Shown: piece after piece, positions 18,631 to 26,287 of the stretch | Numbering within the stretch: the first letter of the stretch is position 1 | How the letters are laid out: the number at the start of each line of letters is the position of its first letter | Assembly: GCF_900230195.1 (NCBI RefSeq) | Contig: NZ_OCNE01000001.1 | Location: 682,001 to 746,000 of the forward strand | Length of the DNA: 64,000 bases | Reading direction: 5' to 3' | From: Streptomyces zhaozhouensis | Lineage (GTDB): Bacteria > Actinomycetota > Actinomycetes > Streptomycetales > Streptomycetaceae | The notes under the pieces: model-generated | Told to the model about the DNA's origin: nothing | Database searches by the model: none | Seen by the model: only the letters and a program-made list of their open reading frames with translations | Program-made: the position numbers and the translations under genes

Positions 18631-19289
18631 CGCCCGGCGCCCGGGGCCCCGCCGTCCGGGTGCTGCTCTGCGACGACCACGCCGTGGTCCGCGCCGGGCT
18701 GCGGGCCCTGCTCTCCAGCGCGGACGGCATCGACGTCGTCGGGGAGGCCGGCGGCGGCGAGGCGGCGCTGGACATGGCCGCGGCCCTGCGACCGGACGTG
18801 GTGCTCATGGACCTGCAACTGGGCGGGGGAATGGACGGCGTGACCGCGACCCGTCGGCTGACCGGGCCCGGGCGGGCGCCCGACGGTCACGCCCCGCCGC
18901 GGGTCCTGGTGCTCACCATGTTCGACACCGACGCCGACATCGAGCGGGCCGTCGCGGCCGGCGCCACCGGGTATCTGCTGAAGGCCGAGCCGCCGGAGCG
19001 CCTGTTCGCCGCGGTGCGGGACGCCGCCGCCGGCCGCGCCGCCCTCTCCGGGGCGGTGGCCGGCCGGGTGGTCTCCCGGCTCCGCGCCCCGGGGCCCTCG
19101 CTCACCGCCCGCGAACGCGAGGTGCTGGCCCGTCTCGCCGAGGGGCTCGGCAACCGGGAGATCGCCCGCGCGCTGTTTCTGAGCGAGGGCACGGTGAAGA
19201 CCCATCTGGGCCGGGTCTACGCCAAGTTGGGCGTCCACACCAGGGCGGCCGCGGTCGCGGCCGCCGCCCGGCACCGGCTGCTCCCGTGA
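18627..19289 (+). CDS. NarL-family response regulator
   Basis: 220 aa. The receiver has CDDHAVVRAGLRALL, phospho-Asp in VLMDLQL and Lys in GYLLKAEPPERL; the LuxR-type HTH is LTAREREVLARLAEGL followed by LSEGTVKTHLGRVYAKLGV. GTG 18627 overlaps the kinase stop, so the two are made together and should be cognate. It is convergent with the ATP-grasp gene, 27 bp away. Confidence 0.9.
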   Translation: MTPGARGPAVRVLLCDDHAVVRAGLRALLSSADGIDVVGEAGGGEAALDMAAALRPDVVLMDLQLGGGMDGVTATRRLTGPGRAPDGHAPPRVLVLTMFDTDADIERAVAAGATGYLLKAEPPERLFAAVRDAAAGRAALSGAVAGRVVSRLRAPGPSLTAREREVLARLAEGLGNREIARALFLSEGTVKTHLGRVYAKLGVHTRAAAVAAAARHRLLP

Positions 19290-19316
19290 GGCCGTGCCCC
19301 GCGGCGCCGGGGCGGC

Positions 19317-20564
19317 TCAGCGGTAGACGGGCCTCAGCCGGGTGTCGATCTCCTTCAGCGCGGCGCGCATCCGGTCGTGGTCCGGGGCCGACCCGTAGAC
19401 GATGCCGAGGTGGGCGCGGGTGCCGGCGCGCCAGTGCACGCGCGAGCCAGGCTCGGTGTGGAGGTCGAGGTAGTGCACGCCGTCCACCTCGTTCACCTCC
19501 TCGACACCGGTCAACGAGACCAGCTCCTCGACGCCGGCGGGCGGCGCGAGGAAGTACTGGTAGGCGACCTGGCGCCAGCGCGGCCTGGGGACGGTGAGCT
19601 TCTCGCCCAGCGCCAGGCGCACGGCGGTGCGTACCAGGTCGATGCCGGCGGCCCGTTGCAGGATCTCGCCGACGTAGCCGCCGAGGCGGCCGTTGACCTC
19701 GATCACCCGGGGTCCCTCCGGGGTGAGCTTGACCTCGGTGTGGGTGATGCCGTGGTCGACGCCGAGGGCGCGCAGCGCGCGTCGCTCCACGTCGACGATC
19801 TCGGCGGCCAGCGCGTCGGGGACGGTGGACGGCATGAAGTAGCCGGTCTCCCGGAACGGGTCGGCCAGCGCGAACTTGCCCGTGACGCACACCGTCTGGA
19901 TCTGATCGCCGCAGTGCACCGACTCCACGGAGACATAGTCGCCGAGGCCGGCGCCGGCCGCCGTCGGGTCGCCGACCAGCATCTCCTCCACGACGAACTC
20001 GGCCGCGCCGCCGTCCCGCAGGAACGCCGCGACGGCCGCGCCCGCCTCGGCGGCGGTCTCCGCCCGGCAGGTGTCCACGCTGCCCGCGCCGGTGCGGGGC
20101 TTGACCACGGCCGGCAGCCCGACCTCCTCGGCCGCGGCCTCGGCCCCGGCCGGGTCGCGGACCACCACGCAGCCGGTGGCCTGGACGCCGGAGGCGGTCA
20201 GCCTCCGCCGCTGTTCGAACTTGTCGGTCAGGCCGCGCACGGTGTCGGGCGAGTGGAAGGGAACGCCGGCCGCCTCGGCGATCAGCGAGGTGAGCCCCAG
20301 CCGGTACTCGCTGAACGTCAGCACGCCGGCGATGCCGAGGGCGGCGACCCGGCGGGCGGCCTCGGCCCCGTCGAGCCCGGTGACGTCCACGGTCCGCGCG
20401 TACTGGGCGATGCCCTCGGCCGCGCGGTCCACGTAGGCGCTGCCCCGGTCGAGGACGAAGACCACGTCGCACAGCGGGCGGGCCGCCGACGAGATCCGCA
20501 CGGGATCGACGGCGCCCAGGTCGTACACGACGGCGAGCAGTGGCTTGGCCCCGTTGGTGTTCAT
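19317..20564 (-). CDS. ATP-grasp ligase
   Basis: 415 aa from ATG 20564 after GGGAG. The ATP-grasp fold is visible: central-domain AVVKPRTGAGSVDT with the phosphate-binding loop, EFVVEEMLVGD, and the metal-binding C-terminal strand VIEVNGRLGGYVGEI. This resembles the carnosine-synthase/L-amino-acid-ligase branch that joins a carboxylate (as acyl phosphate) to an amine. In an NRPS neighbourhood it could cap or extend the peptide. It is divergent from the MmgE/PrpD gene across 104 bp. Confidence 0.82.
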   Translation of the reverse strand: MNTNGAKPLLAVVYDLGAVDPVRISSAARPLCDVVFVLDRGSAYVDRAAEGIAQYARTVDVTGLDGAEAARRVAALGIAGVLTFSEYRLGLTSLIAEAAGVPFHSPDTVRGLTDKFEQRRRLTASGVQATGCVVVRDPAGAEAAAEEVGLPAVVKPRTGAGSVDTCRAETAAEAGAAVAAFLRDGGAAEFVVEEMLVGDPTAAGAGLGDYVSVESVHCGDQIQTVCVTGKFALADPFRETGYFMPSTVPDALAAEIVDVERRALRALGVDHGITHTEVKLTPEGPRVIEVNGRLGGYVGEILQRAAGIDLVRTAVRLALGEKLTVPRPRWRQVAYQYFLAPPAGVEELVSLTGVEEVNEVDGVHYLDLHTEPGSRVHWRAGTRAHLGIVYGSAPDHDRMRAALKEIDTRLRPVYR

Positions 20565-20668
20565 GAGCTGACTCCCTGTGAGAGGTGGGTGGGACGAGAG
20601 CGGGGGCACCGCCGGGCCGGCCTTCCGGGGCCTGTCCCGGCGTGAGGGGGGCGACCTAGGATCGCGCC

Positions 20669-21877
20669 ATGACGAGCATCGCGGAGCGACTTGCCCTGTG
20701 GGCCGAGGAGTTGGCGCCGACCGAGGAGGACCTCGCGTTGGCGCGGCGTTCCCTCCACGACACGGTGGCCGTGACGCTGGCCGCCCGCGAGGACCCGCTG
20801 GTGCCGCTGGTGGCGCCGCTGCCCGAGGAGGCGCGCTGGGCGGCGCTGGCCCACGTGCTGAGCTTCGACGACGTGCACATGCCCTCCACGAGCCACGTCA
20901 GCGCGGTCTGCGTGCCGGCCGTGCTCGCCACCGGGGGCGACGCGCGGGCCTATCTGGGGGCGGCGGGCGTGATGGCCCGGCTGGGCACGGCGCTTGGCTG
21001 GGCGCACTACACCAGCGGGTGGCACGCCACCTGCACCGCGGGCGCCCCGGCCGCCGCCGCCGGGGCGGCGCTGGCGCTGGGGCTCGGCCCGGAGGGCGTG
21101 GCCGCCGCCATGGCGCTGGCGGTGCCGGCGGCGGGCGGGGTGCGCAACGCCTTCGGCACGTCGGCCAAGCCCCTCCAGGTGGGCTTCGCCGCCGCCGCCG
21201 GGGTGCGGGCCGCGCGCCTGGTCGCCGCCGGGGCCGACGCCGACCCGACGGCGCTCGACCAGTGGCTCGCCCTGGTCGGGGGCGACGCGGCGGCCGTGGA
21301 GTGTGCGGGTCCCGCCGTCCCCGGCGGGCTGGCGATCAAGCTCTTCCCCTGCTGCTACTCGTTGCAGCGGCCCATCGGCGCGGTGCGGCGGCTGCTGGCT
21401 GAGGAGCCCCTCGCCGCCCCGGTGGAACGGGTGCGGGTCACCACGCTGACCAGCACGGTGGGTCCGCTGATCAGCCATCGGCCGACGTCCGGGGCGGAGG
21501 GCAGGCTCAGCATGGAGTACGCCCTCGCGGCCACCCTGCTGGACCAGGCGCCCGGCTTCGGCAGCTTCACCGACGCGGCGGTGGGCCGTCCGGCCGCCGC
21601 CGCGCTGATGGACCGCACCGAGGTGCGGCTGGTCGAGGGCGGCGGCGGGCTGCTCGACGGCGAGACCCGGCTGTCGGTCGAACTCGCCGACGGCACCCGC
21701 CGGGAGGCGGTGCTCGACCTGCCGCCCGGCGCGCCGGGGCGCCCGCCGACGGCGGCCGACCTCGCCACCAAGCTGGCCGCCTGCGGGGCCGACGTGCCGG
21801 GGCTCGTCGGCGACCTCGACTGGTCCGGCGCCGCCGCGCTGCTGCGCGCCGCGCTGCCCGCCGGCGCCGCCGGCTGA
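20669..21877 (+). CDS. MmgE/PrpD-family protein
   Basis: 402 aa with the family architecture: N-terminal helical domain (LARRSLHDTVAVTLAARED), GWHATCTAGAPAAAAGAAL, GTSAKPLQVGFAAAAGV and a C-terminal half containing KLFPCCYSLQRPIGA. Members include 2-methylcitrate dehydratase and decarboxylases acting on itaconate-like acids; they eliminate water or CO2 next to a carboxylate. In this cluster it may shape a dicarboxylic building block. ATG 20669 follows AGGA. Its TGA stop lies in the first unit of a tandem repeat. The specific reaction is unknown. Confidence 0.8.
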   Translation: MTSIAERLALWAEELAPTEEDLALARRSLHDTVAVTLAAREDPLVPLVAPLPEEARWAALAHVLSFDDVHMPSTSHVSAVCVPAVLATGGDARAYLGAAGVMARLGTALGWAHYTSGWHATCTAGAPAAAAGAALALGLGPEGVAAAMALAVPAAGGVRNAFGTSAKPLQVGFAAAAGVRAARLVAAGADADPTALDQWLALVGGDAAAVECAGPAVPGGLAIKLFPCCYSLQRPIGAVRRLLAEEPLAAPVERVRVTTLTSTVGPLISHRPTSGAEGRLSMEYALAATLLDQAPGFGSFTDAAVGRPAAAALMDRTEVRLVEGGGGLLDGETRLSVELADGTRREAVLDLPPGAPGRPPTAADLATKLAACGADVPGLVGDLDWSGAAALLRAALPAGAAG

Positions 21878-21925
21878 GCCGGCGCGGTCGGCTGAGCCGG
21901 CGCGGTCGGCTGAGCCGGCGCGGTC
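21872..21925. repeat. Three perfect 18-bp tandem units
   Basis: ggctgagccggcgcggtc is repeated three times without a mismatch (21872, 21890, 21908). The first unit overlaps the MmgE/PrpD stop codon. Confidence 0.9.
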
Positions 21926-21933
21926 GCTGTTCC

Positions 21934-21979
21934 ACGGCCCTCCCGCGTGGGACGGCCCTCCCGCGTGCGACGGCCCTTT
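21934..21979. repeat. Second 18-bp tandem array, 2.5 units
   Basis: acggccctcccgcgtgNg is repeated at 21934 and 21952, with a partial third unit at 21970. Together with the preceding array it fills the gap between two convergent genes. Confidence 0.8.
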
Positions 21980-21999
21980 CTCGCTCAACGCCCCTCCCG

Positions 22000-23844
22000 C
22001 TACCCGCCGTCGGGGCCGGCGGCCGACCGGCGGCGGGTGATGGGCGGCGGGGCCGGGTCGGCGGTGGCGACGCGCTCGGCCAGCTCGGCGATGGTCGGCG
22101 CCTCGATCAGGTGGCGCAGCGTCAGGTCGGCGTCGAGTTCGTTGCGCACCCGCGAGATGACCTGCGCGGCGCGCAGCGAGTGCCCGCCCAGCTCGAAGAA
22201 GTTGTCCAGGACGCCGACCTCGTCCAGGCCCAGGATCTTGGTCCAGATCGCCGCGACGCGTTCCTCCAGCGGGGTCCTTGGCGCGACGAACTGGTCGGCG
22301 AGCTCCGCCCTCGGGTCCCCGGGGGCGGGCAGCGCGGCCCGGTCCAGCTTGCCGTTCGGGTCCAGCGGCATCCGCTCCAGCACCAGGAAGGCGGCGGGCA
22401 GCAGGTAGTCGGGCAGCAGGCCGGCCAGATGGCCCCGCAACTCCCTGGCCACCGGCCAGGGAGCGTCGTCGGTGACCGTCACATGGGCGACCAGCCGGGT
22501 GCCGTCCGCCTCCGCCGAGGCCAGCACGGCGCATTCGCGCACCGCGGGGTGGGCGGCCAGCGCCGCCTCCACCTCGCCCGGCTCCACCCGGAAGCCGCGG
22601 ATCTTGACCTGGTGGTCCGCGCGCCCCACGAACTCCAGCGCGCCGTCCCCGCGTCGGCGCACCAGGTCCCCGGTGCGGTACATCCGCCCGCCCGAGCCGT
22701 CGAACGGGTCGGCGACGAAGCGCCCCGAGGTCAGGGCCGGCCTGCCCAGGTAGCCGAGGGAGACGCAGGTGCCCGCGACATACAGCTCGCCCACCGCGCC
22801 CTCGGCAACCGGCGCCAGCAGTCCGTCCAGCACGTGGAGCCGGCTGTCGCCCAACGGTGCGCCCAGCACGGGGTGTTCGCCCTCCACCGGGGCCACGGTG
22901 ACGTTCACCGTGCACTCGGCGGGGCCGTAGTGGTTGGTGGCGCCGACGCCCGGGGTGTCCCGCAGCCTCGCCCACAGCTCGGCGCCGATCGCCTCGCCGC
23001 CCACCAGGACGTGCACGGGATGGTCCCGCGCGCCGTCCAGGGCGCCCGACTCCAGCAGCGGCCACAGCTGGGTCGGGGTGGCCAGCAGGGAGTCCACCCG
23101 GTCCTCCCGCACCGCGCGCGCCACCTCCGCCAGGTCGCGCCGCCGCTCCTCGGGAAGCAGCCGCAGCGTGACCCCGGAGAAGAGCAGCAGCAGCGACTTG
23201 ACCGTGGTGTCGAAGGAGAACGACGAGGTGAGCAGGGTGGTGGCACCCGGGCGGGTGACCCGTTCCGGCAGCGCCGCCGGCAGCGCGGCGGCGAGCGCGG
23301 CGACCGAACGGTGGGCGACCAGCGCGCCCTTGGGGCGTCCCGTGGAGCCGGAGGTGTGGATCAGATAGGCCGCGTCGTCCGGGCCCGCGGCGTCGGCCGC
23401 GTCGTCCGGGCCCGCGGTCTCGGGCTCGGTGTCGGCCGCGGCGTCGAGGGGGACGGTGGCCACGCCCTCGACGGCCGGGGGCGGCGCGTCGGAGCCGGTG
23501 ACCACCAGCGGGGCGCCGCTGTCCGCCAGCAGGAACCGCAGCCGTTCGGTCGGGTAGTCGGGGTCGAGCGGCTGGTAGGCGGCGCCCGCCAGGACGACGC
23601 CCAGCAGCCCGGCGACCATCTCCTCGGGGCGGCGGGCGCAGACGCCCACGATCCGCCCCCGGCCCGCGCCCGCCGCGCGCAGTCGGCGCGCCAGGGCCCG
23701 CGCGCGCCGGTCCAACTCCCGGTAGCTGACGCGTTCTTCGCCGCTGACCAGGGCGGTCGCCTCGGGGTCGCGCGCCAGCGCGCGCGCCCACAGCGCGGGC
23801 ATCGTCGGCGGCTCGTGCCGCGCGTCCGCCTCGTGTCGGTCCAT
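22000..23844 (-). CDS. Stand-alone NRPS adenylation-carrier (A-T) didomain
   Basis: 614 aa from ATG 23844 after GGAGAACG. The A domain (about 15-510) has A3 [12 protein letters not shown]4 [12 protein letters not shown]5 [12 protein letters not shown]7 MYRTGDLV, A8 [16 protein letters not shown] and A10 [13 protein letters not shown]. The carrier domain has its attachment Ser in [13 protein letters not shown] near residue 556. There is no condensation or release domain, so it must load a residue for another protein. By my alignment the nine pocket residues are D-T-K-L-L-G-H-V-N, which I cannot match to a known amino acid. It is the last gene of the minus-strand NRPS operon. Confidence 0.9.
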   Translation of the reverse strand: MDRHEADARHEPPTMPALWARALARDPEATALVSGEERVSYRELDRRARALARRLRAAGAGRGRIVGVCARRPEEMVAGLLGVVLAGAAYQPLDPDYPTERLRFLLADSGAPLVVTGSDAPPPAVEGVATVPLDAAADTEPETAGPDDAADAAGPDDAAYLIHTSGSTGRPKGALVAHRSVAALAAALPAALPERVTRPGATTLLTSSFSFDTTVKSLLLLFSGVTLRLLPEERRRDLAEVARAVREDRVDSLLATPTQLWPLLESGALDGARDHPVHVLVGGEAIGAELWARLRDTPGVGATNHYGPAECTVNVTVAPVEGEHPVLGAPLGDSRLHVLDGLLAPVAEGAVGELYVAGTCVSLGYLGRPALTSGRFVADPFDGSGGRMYRTGDLVRRRGDGALEFVGRADHQVKIRGFRVEPGEVEAALAAHPAVRECAVLASAEADGTRLVAHVTVTDDAPWPVARELRGHLAGLLPDYLLPAAFLVLERMPLDPNGKLDRAALPAPGDPRAELADQFVAPRTPLEERVAAIWTKILGLDEVGVLDNFFELGGHSLRAAQVISRVRNELDADLTLRHLIEAPTIAELAERVATADPAPPPITRRRSAAGPDGG

Positions 23845-23907
23845 CGTTCTCCGTATCCTTCTGCCGGGTCGACGGCGGCTGCCGTCGGCGTTCCGTGCGG
23901 GGGCGGG

Positions 23908-24894
23908 TCAGGGCCTGCGGCCGACGGCGACCAGCGCCTCCCGGGGCATGGTGGTGGTCCAGGTGCCGCGTTCCTCGTCCGGAACGGTGCGGATCTCCCA
24001 GGTGCCGCCGTCCGGCCGCTCGTAGCGGAAGATGTCGGCGGCCAGCTCGAAGGCGCGGGCGTGCGCGGTCCGCTCGCCGTGCTCGGCGACCAGCTCCACG
24101 AGGCCGTACATGTTCACCAGGTAGGCGCCCAGGGCCAGTTCGGCCTCCCGGCGGCTGGCGCCGGTGGCGACGAACGGGTCGTCGAGCAGCGTCAGCCGGA
24201 CGTCGGCGAAGCCGGCATCACGCAGATAGCCCTCGGTCTCCGCGCGGTCGAAGTGCTCGTGGTCGTGGCCCGTCCGCGAGTAGGCGTCGACGACCTTGGC
24301 GAACCAGGTGTCCATCGGCGAGCCCGTCAGGAAGTCGTGCAGCACGAACGCGCCGCCTGCACCGAGCACCCGGAACGCCTCGCGGGCCGCGGCGCCCCGC
24401 TGCTCGCGGGAGAGGTGGTGACTGCCGTAGGCGAGCAGCACGCCGTCCACCGAGGCGTCGCGGAAGAGCATCTCCTCGGCCCGCTGCCGCAGCGCCGGTA
24501 CCCCGTCCGCCCAGGCGGCCTCCACCATGAACGGGGAGGCGTCGCAGGTCACGATCGTGGGCCGGGGCTCGTCCCACTCGGCGACCACCTTGGCGACCAG
24601 GCCGTCGCCGCCCAGCAGGTCGAGCACGACGGGCGACGGCGCGGGGTGGTCGGCGGTGAGCAGGTCCAGCAGCTGGGTGATGCCGTGCCTGCGGGTGTGG
24701 AGGGCGCGCTGCGCGGCGATGTAGCTCTCCCCGCGCCCGCCGCCGCTGGCGGCGCCGAAGGCGTCGGCCGGCCGCGCCCGCCCGGCCTCCCGCCCCGCCT
24801 GGCGCGCGACGCGCGCGGGGTCGACCAGCCGGTGGACCGCGGGCGCGTGGGTCTCCAACGCCTCGACCTGGGTGTGGAGTTCCGTTCCGATCAT
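23908..24894 (-). CDS. SAM-dependent methyltransferase
   Basis: 328 aa from ATG 24894 after GGAGA. The Rossmann core lies at about 85-200: VLDLLGGDGLVAKVV (motif I), VTCDASPFMVEAA (motif II), SVDGVLLAYGSHHL and REAFRVLGAGGAFVLHDF. The N-terminal 85 residues and the C-terminal helical part are probably substrate-binding; the layout fits O- or N-methyltransferases of natural-product pathways. It sits between the exporter and the A-T didomain in the same operon. Confidence 0.82.
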   Translation of the reverse strand: MIGTELHTQVEALETHAPAVHRLVDPARVARQAGREAGRARPADAFGAASGGGRGESYIAAQRALHTRRHGITQLLDLLTADHPAPSPVVLDLLGGDGLVAKVVAEWDEPRPTIVTCDASPFMVEAAWADGVPALRQRAEEMLFRDASVDGVLLAYGSHHLSREQRGAAAREAFRVLGAGGAFVLHDFLTGSPMDTWFAKVVDAYSRTGHDHEHFDRAETEGYLRDAGFADVRLTLLDDPFVATGASRREAELALGAYLVNMYGLVELVAEHGERTAHARAFELAADIFRYERPDGGTWEIRTVPDEERGTWTTTMPREALVAVGRRP

Positions 24895-24979
24895 GAGTGC
24901 TCTCCAAAGCCTGAGTGCCGTTGTGCGGTGGGCCTGCCGGGCGGGGGGCCCGCGGGCCGGGGTGCCGCCCCGTGCGCCC

Positions 24980-26287
24980 TCACGCCCGTTTCCCCGGCTG
25001 CTCGACGTGCTCGGGGAGTTCCCTGCCGAGGCGCGCCAGGGGGGAGATCAGCAGGACCAGCGGGGCCAGACACATCCCGCCGGCCGCGACGAGCAGGCTG
25101 GCGCGCAGCCCGGCGGCGCCGCCGAGCACGCCGCCGAGCGCGCTGCCGAGCGGGGCGAGTCCCACCCCGAGGAAGCGGATGGTCGCCACCACCCGGCCCT
25201 GGATCTCGTCCGGGGTGATGGCCTGGCGCACGGCCATCAGCGCCACGTTGAACGTCTGCGCGAACGCGGCGTACAGGAAGTTGATGACGACCAGCCCGGC
25301 CACGGTGAGCGCCCCGGAGCCGTGCATGGCGCCGACGAGCAGCATCACGCCGTCGCTGACGGCGGCGGACAGCACCAGGACCGGGCCGTAGCCCAGGCGT
25401 CCCGGGGCCGTGCCGGCGACGAGGGCGCCCACCAGGAAGCCGGGTCCGAAGGCCGCCAGGCACAGGCCCACCGCCGCGCCCGACAGCTCCAGGTCGCGGG
25501 GCAGGAAGAGCAGATAGGCCGTCATGAAGGCGGAGAAGAAGAAGTTGAACACGCAGGCCGTGGCGGCGACCGTGCGCAGCATCGGGTCGCGGGCCACCAG
25601 GCCGACGCCCTCCCGGATCTGCCGCAGCACGCCGCCCTTCGCGGCGGTGGGGTCGGGCTCCGGCTCGGGCCTGCGGATGCGCTGGATGGAGATCGCCGAG
25701 ACCAGGTAGGTGACGCAGCTGGCCACGATCGCCACGGGCGCGGTGAGCAGCGAGACCAGCACGCCGCCGAAGGCCGGGCCGCCGATCTGCGCGCCCGAAC
25801 GGCTGCTCTCCATCAGGCTGTTGCCCCGCGCCAGCGACTCCCGGTCGATCAGCCGGGGCAGGTAGGCCTGGTAGGCCACGTCGAAGAGCACGGTGAAGGT
25901 GCCGACGACGAGCATCACCGCGTAGAGCACCGGGGTGCCCAGCGCGTCCAGCGCCCAGAAGAGGGGGATGGCGCCCAGCGCCAGCGCCCGCGCGAAGTCG
26001 GCGACGACCATCACGTTCCGTCGCCGCCAGCGGTCCACCAGGACGCCGACGAACAGCGCGAAGAGCAGGTAGGGCAGTTGTCCCACGGCCCGCAGCAGGC
26101 CCACCTCGTCGGGCGAGGAGGACAGTGCCATGACCGCCACCAGCGGCACGGTCAGGGTGCTGACCTGGGAGGCGAACTGGGAGGCCGTGTGCCCCACCCA
26201 GAGCCGCACGAAGTCGCGGTCGCGCCAGAGGCTGGGGGGCCGCTCCGGCGTCCCCTCGCTCTGGTCGGCCGTCGTGGTCTCACTCAC
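24980..26287 (-). CDS. MFS exporter, EntS-like (MFS_3)
   Basis: 435 aa with about 12 hydrophobic segments. The N-terminal LWRDRDFVRLWVGHTASQFA and the loop FVGVLVDRWRRRNVM (MFS motif A region) are typical of the EntS/MFS_3 group that exports siderophores and peptides. GTG 26287 overlaps the last 8 bp of the upstream NRPS gene, so it is translationally coupled and very probably exports or gives resistance to the peptide. Confidence 0.85.
   Translation of the reverse strand: MSETTTADQSEGTPERPPSLWRDRDFVRLWVGHTASQFASQVSTLTVPLVAVMALSSSPDEVGLLRAVGQLPYLLFALFVGVLVDRWRRRNVMVVADFARALALGAIPLFWALDALGTPVLYAVMLVVGTFTVLFDVAYQAYLPRLIDRESLARGNSLMESSRSGAQIGGPAFGGVLVSLLTAPVAIVASCVTYLVSAISIQRIRRPEPEPDPTAAKGGVLRQIREGVGLVARDPMLRTVAATACVFNFFFSAFMTAYLLFLPRDLELSGAAVGLCLAAFGPGFLVGALVAGTAPGRLGYGPVLVLSAAVSDGVMLLVGAMHGSGALTVAGLVVINFLYAAFAQTFNVALMAVRQAITPDEIQGRVVATIRFLGVGLAPLGSALGGVLGGAAGLRASLLVAAGGMCLAPLVLLISPLARLGRELPEHVEQPGKRA

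Noticed and set aside
21872..21979. CRISPR-like array
   Set aside because: The units are directly adjacent with no spacers, so these are simple tandem repeats.
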